Source: Hyphococcus sp. (GTDB taxonomy: Bacteria > Pseudomonadota > Alphaproteobacteria > Caulobacterales > Parvularculaceae). From it: a stretch of 35,931 nt of DNA. Below, piece after piece: positions 1 to 7,081 of the stretch. Every line of letters begins with the position of its first letter. Position 1 is the stretch's first letter. The notes under the pieces were generated by a model, which was given only the letters and a program-made list of their open reading frames with translations, was not told the DNA's origin and searched no databases. The stretch is from assembly GCA_028281665.1 (NCBI GenBank), contig JANQJK010000025.1, forward strand, positions 1 to 35,931. Reading direction: 5' to 3'. The position numbers and the translations under genes are program-made.

Positions 1-519
1 ATATTCGTGGGCGCAGTAAAGCTTCGTCGCCGGCGGCAACGCCGCAATTTTCGACAGGGACGCCCACATCTGGTCTGGCGTGCCCTCAAAGAGACGCCCG
101 CACCCCATGGCGAAGATCGTATCGCCGACAAAGGCCGCCTCATCCTCGGCGAAATGATAAATGATATGCCCGGATGTGTGGCCGGGCGTATCGCGCACGG
201 TTGCTTTTGTCGCGCCCAGCTCGACCACGTCCCCTTCCCCGACCTGCCGGTCAATGCCGGGAATCTTTGACGCTTCGCCGGCGGGTCCGACGATGGCGCA
301 TCCCCATTGTTCCTTGAGCGCGAGGTTGCCGCCGGCGTGATCGGGATGCCAGTGGGTGTTGAGGATATGGGTCAGCCGCCACCCCTTTTCCGTCAGAGCC
401 GCGTTGATGGCGTCCGCATCCGGCGTATCGATGGCGGCGACGGCGCCGTCGGTGCGGTCGCGGACCAGAAAGCCGTAATTGTCGCTGAGGCAAGGAAACT
501 GATGAACATCGATCGGCAT
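1..519 (-). CDS. gloB: Hydroxyacylglutathione hydrolase (glyoxalase II), 3' end outside window
   Basis: Hydrolyses S-D-lactoylglutathione to D-lactate and glutathione, the second step of methylglyoxal detoxification in the cytoplasm. The 173 visible codons start at an ATG (519-517) and show the metallo-beta-lactamase fold in order: the metal motif THWHPDHAGG with His56, His58, Asp60 and His61, then TPGHTSGH, then FVGDTIFAMGCGR (bridging Asp), and finally CAHEY at the edge. That order and the FAMGCGRLFEGTP stretch are typical of GloB rather than other family members. The protein usually runs about 250 residues, so roughly 80 C-terminal residues, the substrate-binding helical domain, lie outside the window. 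It is divergent from the methyltransferase at 640. Family assignment is firm; nothing odd is visible. Confidence 0.95.
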   Translation of the reverse strand, partial: MPIDVHQFPCLSDNYGFLVRDRTDGAVAAIDTPDADAINAALTEKGWRLTHILNTHWHPDHAGGNLALKEQWGCAIVGPAGEASKIPGIDRQVGEGDVVELGATKATVRDTPGHTSGHIIYHFAEDEAAFVGDTIFAMGCGRLFEGTPDQMWASLSKIAALPPATKLYCAHEY

Positions 520-574
520 GGGCGGGCAACATTCCTTTGCGGCGTCTTCGGCCTTTACGCCATTTCGGGCGCGA

Positions 575-604
575 TTGACGCATTGCGGCGGCGGGCACCA
601 TAAC
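575..604 (+). promoter_or_regulatory. Candidate sigma70-type promoter for the methyltransferase gene
   Basis: A TTGACG box (575-580), an 18-base spacer and CATAAC (599-604) lie 35 bases before the ATG at 640, in the divergent gap with gloB. The -35 box is good and the -10 box mediocre. This is pattern matching only; the gap of about 120 bases must hold promoters for both directions. Confidence 0.35.
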
Positions 605-639
605 GGCCGCACTGCCTGACCGCAAAACCCGCGACACCC

Positions 640-1407
640 ATGCGAACCGATATTCTCGACTATCATGAGTTTTACCGCACGCCCCTCGGCGCGGCGGCCG
701 CCGAGTTGATCAGCGAGCGGCTTGTGGAGGCGTGGGGCGATGCAAAGGGCTGCCGCATTGCCGGTTTCGGTTTTGCCAATCCCTTCCTTGCCGCATTCGA
801 GAACGGGGAACGCCGCCTTGCGCTGGCGCCCGCCGGACAGGGCGTCATTCGCTGGCCGGGCGCGGGCGCGAACGCCGCGGCGCTTGTGGGGGAGCGCTCC
901 TGGCCCTTGCCCGACGCATCGATCGACCGGCTCCTGATTGTCCACGGACTTGAAGAATCTCCCGACCCGCGTCGCCTGATGCGGGAGGCCTGGCGTGTGC
1001 TGACCGATGACGGCCGCATCATCATCGTCGTCTCCCATCGGCGCGGCCTGTGGTCGATTATCGACTCGACCCCATTCGCCGCAGGCCGACCCTATCTCAA
1101 ACGGCATCTCCTGCGGCTGCTGGAGGAGTCGATGTTCAGCATCGACGACGCCCAGGTGAACGCGGCGCTCTTTTTTCCGCCGGCCAAAAGCCGCTTCCTG
1201 CTGCGCAGCGCCCGCGCCTGGGAGCGCGCCGGCACCCGGGTCTGGCCGGGCCTTTCCGGCGTCCTCATGGTCGAGGCGCAGAAAAACGTGGCGGCGCCGG
1301 TCGGGCTTGTACGGAGCGCCCGCGAACGGATGCGGCGCCCGGCCACAGCGGCCGTGCGACCCGCCGGGGCGCGCCGGAAATCGGCGGAAAAGGACGCGCC
1401 GGGTTGA
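640..1407 (+). CDS. Class I SAM-dependent methyltransferase domain protein
   Basis: A 255-residue protein with a methyltransferase-type Rossmann fold. The N-terminal RMT_DYHEFY-like start (MRTDILDYHEFYRTP) and the glycine stretch IAGFGFANPF around residue 40 fit the SAM-binding region. The segment VHGLEESPDPRRLMREAWRV (about residues 103-122), followed by LTDDGRIIIVVSHRRGLWS, is the hallmark strand-helix-strand of the Methyltransf_11 type. The C-terminal 40 residues are basic and Ala/Pro-rich, probably disordered. The substrate is unknown. Proteins of this type often sit divergently beside gloB in alphaproteobacteria, as here (recalled context). It precedes hisC by 71 bases and may share its transcript. 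No clear purine-rich ribosome site is seen before the ATG. Confidence 0.8.
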   Translation: MRTDILDYHEFYRTPLGAAAAELISERLVEAWGDAKGCRIAGFGFANPFLAAFENGERRLALAPAGQGVIRWPGAGANAAALVGERSWPLPDASIDRLLIVHGLEESPDPRRLMREAWRVLTDDGRIIIVVSHRRGLWSIIDSTPFAAGRPYLKRHLLRLLEESMFSIDDAQVNAALFFPPAKSRFLLRSARAWERAGTRVWPGLSGVLMVEAQKNVAAPVGLVRSARERMRRPATAAVRPAGARRKSAEKDAPG

Positions 1408-1478
1408 AGCCGGACAAGTCCGGACGGTATAGCCGGGCTCAGACTGTTCATTCCTGCGCTAACGAGAAAGACAACGCC

Positions 1479-2564
1479 ATGGCCGCGCCGACCCCCCGTC
1501 CCGGGATCCTCGATATCAAGCCCTATGTGCCGGGCTCCTCCGAAGCCCCCGGCGCTGAAAAGATATACAAGCTGTCGTCGAACGAATCCGCGCTCGGCGC
1601 GAGCCCCGCGGCGATGGCCGCCTATGAAAAGGCCAAAGACGAGCTTTACCTTTATCCGGACGGCGGCTGCACTGCCCTGCGCAAAAAAATCGGCGGCTGC
1701 TACGGGCTCGACCCGGCCCGCATCGTTTGCGGCGCGGGATCCGACGAGTTGTTGCAGCTCCTGACGAAGGCTTATGCGGGCGTTGGCGACAATGTCGTTC
1801 AGTCCGATCACGGATTTCTTGTTTACGCCCTCGCAGCGATGGGAAACGGCGCCGAGGTACGGTTCGCCCCGGAGACGGACCTGACCTGCAACGTCGACGC
1901 CATGCTCGAACAGGTTGACGACCGAACACGCGTCATGTTCGTCGCCAACCCCAACAATCCGACCGGCACATATCTTCCCGAAGCCGAGATCCGCCGCCTG
2001 CGCGACAATCTGCGCGAGGACGTCCTGCTCGTCATCGACGCCGCCTACGCCGAGTATATGGAAGAAGCCGATTACGACGCCGGCGCGGCGATTGTGGACG
2101 CAGGCGAAAACACCGTCATGACACGAACGTTTTCGAAGATTTACGGGCTCGCCGCCTTGCGTCTCGGCTGGGCCTACTGCCCCGAAAGCATCGCAGACGT
2201 CCTGAACCGCATTCGCGGACCGTTCAATGTCGGAGAGGCCGCACAGGTCGCCGGCATAGCTGCGATCGACGATCAGGCGTTCGTTGAAAAGAACCGGGAT
2301 TTCAATCGCACCGAACGCGACGTGATGATGCAGCGCCTTGGCGGCCTTGGCGTGGAATGCGCGCCCGCCTATGGCAATTTCATTCTGTTTCGCACGCCGG
2401 ACGGCGACGCCGATGCGGTGCAGGAATATTTGCGCAAGGGCGGCGTCATTGTGCGCGAGATGGGCGCCTACAAACTCGGTGAATGGCTGCGCGTTTCAAT
2501 CGGACCGGCGGACGGCAACCGGCGGTTTCTCGACCTCATGGAAAGCCGGCTTGGCAATGGCTGA
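1479..2564 (+). CDS. hisC: Histidinol-phosphate aminotransferase
   Basis: A pyridoxal-phosphate fold type I aminotransferase (361 residues) that makes histidinol phosphate from imidazole acetol phosphate and glutamate; alphaproteobacterial HisC often also serves aromatic amino acids. The sequence shows KLSSNESALGASP near the N-terminus, YPDGGCTALR, the cofactor-contact motif VANPNNPTGTY, and TRTFSKIYGLAALRLGW containing the Schiff-base lysine (Lys220). The ATG at 1479 was chosen because the open frame upstream overlaps the methyltransferase gene and has no family-like sequence, while MAAPTPRPGILDIKPYVPG matches the usual HisC start. Its stop overlaps tyrC by 8 bases, so the two are translationally coupled. 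This pairing with an aromatic-pathway dehydrogenase suggests a role in both histidine and Tyr/Phe synthesis (inference). Confidence 0.95.
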   Translation: MAAPTPRPGILDIKPYVPGSSEAPGAEKIYKLSSNESALGASPAAMAAYEKAKDELYLYPDGGCTALRKKIGGCYGLDPARIVCGAGSDELLQLLTKAYAGVGDNVVQSDHGFLVYALAAMGNGAEVRFAPETDLTCNVDAMLEQVDDRTRVMFVANPNNPTGTYLPEAEIRRLRDNLREDVLLVIDAAYAEYMEEADYDAGAAIVDAGENTVMTRTFSKIYGLAALRLGWAYCPESIADVLNRIRGPFNVGEAAQVAGIAAIDDQAFVEKNRDFNRTERDVMMQRLGGLGVECAPAYGNFILFRTPDGDADAVQEYLRKGGVIVREMGAYKLGEWLRVSIGPADGNRRFLDLMESRLGNG

Positions 2565-3486
2565 CCCTTTGTTTGAACGCGCCGCGATTATCGGCCCCGG
2601 CCTCATCGGCAGCTCCCTTGCGCTGGCCATGCGCAGAAGCGGCGTTGTGAAATCTTTGACCGCCTACGACAAAAACCCGGCGGTCGCGCAGCGCGCAAAA
2701 GAAATCGGCGTTGTTGACGAAGCGGCGAAAGACTTTGCCGGCGCCGTTGCGGGCGCCGATCTGATTGTCATCGCCGCGCCGGTCGGCGTCATTGGCGACA
2801 TTGCGAGCGCCGTCGACAAGCATGCGCCGAGCGGCGCGCTCATTATCGATGTGGGCTCCGTAAAAGGCGCCGTCGCGGAAGCGGCCGCGACGGTACGCGA
2901 GGATATTGCCTTCGTGCCCTGTCACCCCGTGGCCGGCACGGAGCAATCGGGACCGGATGCAGGCTTTGCTGAACTCTTTGACGACCGGTGGTGCATCATC
3001 ACGCCGCTCGACCGTGACGATGACGCATATAAGGCGGCGGTAGAAAAGGCGAAGACGCTCTGGGAGCGCATCGGCGCCCATGTGGAGTTCATGGATGCGA
3101 CCCATCACGATCTCGCCCTTGCCGTGACTAGCCACCTGCCTCACCTGATCGCGTTTACCCTGGTCGGCGCCGCAGACGATGTTGAATCGGTAGCGCAGGC
3201 GGAAGTCGTCAAATATTCCGCAGGCGGATTTCGCGACTTTACGCGGATCGCCGCGTCCGATCCGATCATGTGGCGCGATGTTTTTCTGAAGAATCGCGAA
3301 GCCGTGCTCGAAGTGCTGGGACGGTTTTCGGAGGAACTCGCGGTGATGCAGCGCGCGATCCGCTGGGGCGACGGCGAGGCGCTGGAAAAAGCCTTTACCC
3401 GCGGGCGATCCCTGAGGCGCGCCATTGTCGATGCAGGGCAGGAAACCGCCGAACCGAATTTCGGCCGCGACAAGGACGGGCACTGA
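2557..3486 (+). CDS. tyrC: Prephenate/arogenate (cyclohexadienyl) dehydrogenase
   Basis: An NAD(P)-dependent oxidative decarboxylase of the tyrosine branch, 309 residues. Residues 9-22 (AAIIGPGLIGSSLA) are the GxGxxG dinucleotide-binding loop. VGSVKGAV, then CHPVAGTEQSGPDAGF with the His of the catalytic region, then VTSHLPHLIAFTLV, are the diagnostic blocks of the prephenate dehydrogenase family. The length fits the monofunctional form, with no chorismate mutase or ACT domain. The ATG at 2557 overlaps the end of hisC by 8 bases and gives the nucleotide-binding strand directly after MADPLFERA. Whether it prefers prephenate or arogenate cannot be read from the sequence. Confidence 0.93.
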   Translation: MADPLFERAAIIGPGLIGSSLALAMRRSGVVKSLTAYDKNPAVAQRAKEIGVVDEAAKDFAGAVAGADLIVIAAPVGVIGDIASAVDKHAPSGALIIDVGSVKGAVAEAAATVREDIAFVPCHPVAGTEQSGPDAGFAELFDDRWCIITPLDRDDDAYKAAVEKAKTLWERIGAHVEFMDATHHDLALAVTSHLPHLIAFTLVGAADDVESVAQAEVVKYSAGGFRDFTRIAASDPIMWRDVFLKNREAVLEVLGRFSEELAVMQRAIRWGDGEALEKAFTRGRSLRRAIVDAGQETAEPNFGRDKDGH

Positions 3487-3872
3487 AGCCGCCGACGCGA
3501 GATCTTGGGGGATTTATGATCCCGCGCCGGCACAGACTTCAGCATGATTTATGCGTCAGCCATCCAGTGCTCAACCGACATCGAACCGGTTGATCGATAC
3601 GTCGCATAGCGCCGCCCGGAAAAATCTGCGCCGACGGCAACGCCGCAAGCGACAAATTCACCGGGGGCATTCCGCCCCTCCCAATTTACGCCGCCGACAG
3701 CGGCGCCTCACCGGGGCGCGATCAATATCACGACGTTATCGAATAAATATTGCGCCGTAACGACTTCGAAACGGCGACATTTCTCACCCCACGGATGATA
3801 TAATCTCACGAAAAGTTAAGGGTGTAAATATTGCGGCGCAACAAAGGCGCAACCAGAGCGAGTGCGGGTGCG
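3487..3872. other. Non-coding gap with hairpins between convergent tyrC and spoVR
   Basis: No convincing gene. The gap holds two adjacent hairpins. The first is GGGGC-attcc-GCCCC (3664-3678) flanked by AAATT (3654-3658) and AATTT (3683-3687), giving an extended imperfect stem. The second is CGCCGC-cgaca-GCGGCG (3689-3705). Neither has a U-tract, but both lie between two converging genes, where transcription must end. The part from about 3730 to 3840 is AT-rich (ATAAATATT, GATATAATC) without an obvious gene to drive. Confidence 0.5.
3654..3705. repeat. Double palindrome (possible bidirectional terminator or decayed repeat)
   Basis: Two stems side by side: AAATT..GGGGC / GCCCC..AATTT (3654-3687) and CGCCGC / GCGGCG (3689-3705). 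The position about 170 bases past tyrC and 170 past the spoVR stop fits a shared transcription end or an intergenic palindromic element. No run of T follows either arm, so a terminator role is uncertain. Confidence 0.4.
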
Positions 3873-5372
3873 TCAGGCCTTACCGTCGCCATCCGAGAGC
3901 ACGACTTCATGCCCCCAAAGCGTCTCGATATGGGTTAGAACGGCATCTTTCGTCTCATCGCTCAGGGTACGGCCATTATGGACATCGTGGCGCAACTGTA
4001 GCGTGCGGTCGCCCTCAAGGTCCGCAGCGACAACCTGAATATTCGGATCGTGCATGCCGAGATCGTACATGGCGGAAAGCCGCTCGCGCACGCGCCGGAA
4101 CCCCCGTTCATCGTGGATGGCGGCGACCTCCACATGAGGCTCTTCAGCATCGTCCGCGATGGCGAACATCCTGAAATCGCGCATCACCTTGGGCGATAAA
4201 TATTGCAGGATAAAACTCTCGTCCCGGTAGTTCGCCCAGGCGTCTTTCAGGACGGCCCGCCAGTCGCCGTGGCCCGCGATTTCCGGGAACCATTCGGCGT
4301 CTTCCTCTGTTGGCTCCTCGCAGATGCGTTTGAGGTCCTCCATCATGGCGAAGCCGAGTGCGTAAGGGTTGACGCCCGAATAGCGCGGATCGTCGAACTC
4401 CGGCTGGAAAACCACCGAAGAGTGGGAGTGCATGAACTCCATCATCGCGCCTTCGCCGATCAGGCCCTTATTATAGAGTTCGTTCATAATGTAGTGGTGC
4501 ACGAAGGTGGCGCAGCCCTCGTTCATCACTTTGGTCTGCTTCTGCGGATAAAAATACTGCGCAATATTGCGCACAATGCGGACAAGCTCGCGCTGCCACG
4601 GCCGCAGGATCGGCGAGGCTTTTTCAACAAAGTAAAGAAGGTTCTCTTCCGGCAGCTTGATGTTGCGCACCTCAAGCTGTCGCTCCTCGGCCGTCTCGTC
4701 GTCTTCCTCGGTTTTCGGCAGGGTGCGCCAGATATCGTTGAAGGTCAGCTCCTCATGGGCGGCGCGGCGAGCGAGCTTCGCCATCCTGTCCGCTTCGGAA
4801 AGACGCGGCGGGCGATTGTACCGAAAGACGCCCTGATCCATCAGCGCATGGGCGGCGTCGAGGATCGCCTCGACTTCCTCAAGGCCATATTCGTCTTCGC
4901 ATTTGGCGATATATTTCTTGGCGAAGTCGAGATAGCTCAATATGCCGTCAGCGTCCGTCCACTGACGAAAGAGGTAATTATTCTTGAAAAAGTGGTTATG
5001 GCCGAACGATGCATGGGCCATGACGAGGGCCTGCATTGTCATGGTGTTCTCTTCCATGAGGTAGGCAATGCAGGGGTTGGAGTTGATCACGATCTCATAG
5101 GCGAGACCGGAATACCCTTTCTGGTACATCATCTTGTCGCGGGCGAAATGCTTGCCGAACGACCAGTGCTTGTACATCAGCGGCATGCCGTGGCTGGAAT
5201 AGGCATCCAGCATCTGTTCGGATGAAATGATCTCGATCTGATTGGGGTAGACGTTAAGGCCGAGATCGTTGAGGGCGATTTCCTCAATGGCGTCGAGGGC
5301 ATGCTGAAGCGTTTCGAAATCCCAGTCGGCGGTGTCGAAGAGGAGGGAAGGATTGGCGAGGGTTTCAGACAT
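3873..5372 (-). CDS. spoVR: SpoVR family protein (YcgB-like)
   Basis: A 499-residue cytoplasmic protein of the SpoVR/YcgB family, whose molecular activity is unknown. In Bacillus the family is tied to spore cortex formation, and in proteobacteria it is expressed with PrkA and YeaH under stress. Diagnostic stretches are NQIEIISSEQMLDAYSSHGM, MYKHWSFGKHF, YEIVINSNPCIAYLMEEN, MAHASFGHNHFFKNN and NEGCATFVHHYIMNELY; the His-rich blocks look like metal ligands but this is inference. The ATG at 5372 gives MSETLANPSLL, close to the usual start. A longer frame to 5438 exists but its extra residues come from a palindromic repeat. It is the last gene of prkA-yeaH-spoVR, overlapping the stop of a small ORF by 8 bases. 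Confidence 0.93.
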   Translation of the reverse strand: MSETLANPSLLFDTADWDFETLQHALDAIEEIALNDLGLNVYPNQIEIISSEQMLDAYSSHGMPLMYKHWSFGKHFARDKMMYQKGYSGLAYEIVINSNPCIAYLMEENTMTMQALVMAHASFGHNHFFKNNYLFRQWTDADGILSYLDFAKKYIAKCEDEYGLEEVEAILDAAHALMDQGVFRYNRPPRLSEADRMAKLARRAAHEELTFNDIWRTLPKTEEDDETAEERQLEVRNIKLPEENLLYFVEKASPILRPWQRELVRIVRNIAQYFYPQKQTKVMNEGCATFVHHYIMNELYNKGLIGEGAMMEFMHSHSSVVFQPEFDDPRYSGVNPYALGFAMMEDLKRICEEPTEEDAEWFPEIAGHGDWRAVLKDAWANYRDESFILQYLSPKVMRDFRMFAIADDAEEPHVEVAAIHDERGFRRVRERLSAMYDLGMHDPNIQVVAADLEGDRTLQLRHDVHNGRTLSDETKDAVLTHIETLWGHEVVLSDGDGKA

Positions 5373-5637
5373 TAAAGACCCCCATCGACCGCTTCGCGGC
5401 CACTTCCCCCGCAAGCGGGGGAAGAAAGAGCGTGTCACGCCTTGAGCCTGTTCCTCCCCCGTTTACGGGGGAGGTGTCCCGAAGAGACGGAGGGGGCAAT
5501 GCCAACAGCATTGAAATCCGTTGTGAAAAACTTTGTCCAACTGACAACAACAATTTCGAATATGCGATTCCGCCTAACCGGCTCCATATTAGCGAGACCA
5601 GAACGGCTGTAACGAAAAAGACCGCGAGGTTACTCAT
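5365..5637 (-). CDS. Possible small one-helix membrane protein with repeat-derived tail
   Basis: A 90-residue frame whose ATG (5637-5635) shares its A with the yeaH stop (TGATG) and whose stop overlaps the spoVR start by 8 bases. The N-terminal half, MSNLAVFFVTAVLVSLIWSR and onward to about residue 45, contains a clear hydrophobic helix (residues 4-22). The C-terminal half is simply the translated palindromic repeat (LPPPSLRDTSP.., LPPLAGEVAAKRS). The overlaps at both ends favour a translated gene, while the repeat-derived tail argues either for chance or for a small gene overrun by the element. I do not recognise a family. A GTG at 5640 is an alternative start. Confidence 0.4.
   Translation of the reverse strand: MSNLAVFFVTAVLVSLIWSRLGGIAYSKLLLSVGQSFSQRISMLLALPPPSLRDTSPVNGGGTGSRRDTLFLPPLAGEVAAKRSMGVFNV
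5373..5510. repeat. Intergenic palindromic repeat element with two GC-rich hairpins
   Basis: Two near-perfect hairpins, CTTCCCCCGC-AA-GCGGGGGAAG (5403-5424) and CCTCCCCCGT-TT-ACGGGGGAGG (5453-5474), are followed by TGTCCCGAAGAGACGGAGGGGG. From general knowledge, C5-G5 palindromes with this flank are dispersed in many alphaproteobacterial genomes, and when translated they yield strings such as LPPLAGE and LPPPSLRDTSPVNGGG. The element sits directly before spoVR and is transcribed in the cluster mRNA, so it could act on mRNA stability or processing. Only one copy is in the window. Confidence 0.7.
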
Positions 5638-6959
5638 CACGCCGCCTCTCGCTTGTTCTTGGCGAACAGCTCCCTGAACACCGGGAAGATATCCTGCGGG
5701 CGCGCAATACGCGTTTGCGCGAAATTCGGCCAGGCGGGGGCGAAAGTGCGATAGGCGCGCCAGAGTTCGGCGCCGCTGTCGTCGGATGAGAAGACTTCAA
5801 GCTCGCGCTCGTCGAGGATTTCGATATAGGCGTAATACTGCGAGATCGGCATGACATCGTTCTGCAATAACTCTACACACGCCTTGGCGTCGCCCGACTG
5901 CGTAAAGCCGTCCGACGCCTGCGCCACGTAGATGTTCCACTCGGCCGCGGGGAAACGCTCTCTTTGCACTTCCAGCATTTTGTCGAGGGCGGTCGACACC
6001 ACCGTGCCGCCGGACTGGCGCGAATAGAAAAAGGTTTCTTCGTCCACCTCTTCCGCATGATGCGTGTGGCGGATGAAGACGACCTCGACCCGCTCATACC
6101 GCCGCTTCAGGAACAGATAGAGCAACATGTAAAAGCGCTTGGCGAGGTCTTTCTCCCGCTCGCCCATGGAACCGGAAACATCCATCAGGCAGAACATGAC
6201 GGCCGCGGTCGTTTCCACCGGCGTCGGCTCGAAGGCGTTGTAGCGTACATCCAGCGGGTCGATGAACGGCGCCCAGCGACGGCGCGCCTCCATGTCTTCC
6301 AGCTTCGCGAGGATGTCTTTCTTTTCCGCGACCTGCGCCTCGTCCGGCTGGGCAATACGCTCCAACTCAAAGAGGCGTTCTTTAAGAACGTTCATTTCCT
6401 TCGTGGACGGACGACGAAGGGCAAGGCGCCGGCCATGGGCGTTGCGCATGGTTCGGACGAGATTCATGTTGGTGGGCGAGCCCGCGACCGTGATGCCGGC
6501 GCGCTTATATGCGTATGCCTTGATCTCTTTCAGGGAGCGTTTGACGAGGTTCGGCAGTTCCAGATCTTCAAAGAAGATGTCGAGGAACTCCTCCTGCGTC
6601 AGCGTGAATTGAAACGAATCTTCGCCGTCTCCGTCGGTCGAGGCTTTCTTGCCCTTGCCTTTGCCCGCGCCCTTGGGCGGCTTCTTGATCTTGTCGCCCT
6701 GACCGAACTCCTTGTTGCCCGGATGCACGACTTCGCGCTGGCCCTTTTCCGGATCGAGCCGAAAGCGCGGCTCCGCCGTCGACTTGGACGGGATCGAAAT
6801 CTTCTCGCCCTTGTCGATTTCCTTCAACGAGCGATCGCGCAGGGATTTGTTCACCGCTTCCTTGATCTGCGCCTTGGCGCGTTTCAGGAAGCGCTGCCTG
6901 TTCCCGAGGGACTTGCCCTTCGGGTTTTTGCGACGATCGATGAAGTGCGAAAGGTTCAT
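5637..6959 (-). CDS. yeaH: YeaH/YhbH family protein (DUF444, VWA-like)
   Basis: A 440-residue soluble protein of the DUF444 family, which accompanies the PrkA kinase and SpoVR in stress and stationary phase; its exact activity is unknown. The N-terminus MNLSHFIDRRKNPKGKSLGN is typical. A basic, Lys/Gly-rich linker (about residues 85-110) precedes the conserved domain. Residues from about 255 contain FCLMDVSGSMGEREKDLAKR, a DxSxS metal-site motif as in von Willebrand A domains, followed by VEVVFIRHTHHAEEVDEETF and SGGTVVSTALDKM. Full length with no defects. It lies between prkA (a 122-base gap filled by a palindromic repeat) and the small ORF/spoVR. Confidence 0.94.
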   Translation of the reverse strand: MNLSHFIDRRKNPKGKSLGNRQRFLKRAKAQIKEAVNKSLRDRSLKEIDKGEKISIPSKSTAEPRFRLDPEKGQREVVHPGNKEFGQGDKIKKPPKGAGKGKGKKASTDGDGEDSFQFTLTQEEFLDIFFEDLELPNLVKRSLKEIKAYAYKRAGITVAGSPTNMNLVRTMRNAHGRRLALRRPSTKEMNVLKERLFELERIAQPDEAQVAEKKDILAKLEDMEARRRWAPFIDPLDVRYNAFEPTPVETTAAVMFCLMDVSGSMGEREKDLAKRFYMLLYLFLKRRYERVEVVFIRHTHHAEEVDEETFFYSRQSGGTVVSTALDKMLEVQRERFPAAEWNIYVAQASDGFTQSGDAKACVELLQNDVMPISQYYAYIEILDERELEVFSSDDSGAELWRAYRTFAPAWPNFAQTRIARPQDIFPVFRELFAKNKREAA

Positions 6960-6974
6960 ATGCTTTCTTGGACC

Positions 6975-7070
6975 TTCATCCTGAGGAGCGGCGCAGCCGC
7001 GTCACGAAGGATGGGCGGCGCATTCGCCTTCGTCCTTCGTGACGCCGCCTTTCGGCGGCTGCTCAGGATA
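6975..7070. repeat. Palindromic intergenic repeat between prkA and yeaH
   Basis: CGTCACGAAGGA (7000-7011) and TCCTTCGTGACG (7033-7044) form a perfect 12-base inverted repeat, bracketed by the outer arms CCTGAGGAGC (6980-6989) and GCTCAGG (7061-7067). This TTCATCCTGAGGAGC / CGAAGGATG arrangement is a widespread alphaproteobacterial intergenic element (recalled). In the cluster mRNA it would fold into a long hairpin that could decouple prkA from yeaH by blocking exonucleases or reducing read-through. Confidence 0.75.
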
Positions 7071-7081
7071 AAGGCGAACCA

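Noticed and set aside
1050-1478. Long open frame running into hisC from 1050
   Set aside because: Its first 143 codons overlap the methyltransferase gene in another frame and have arginine-rich, shadow-like composition; HisC starts normally at 1479.
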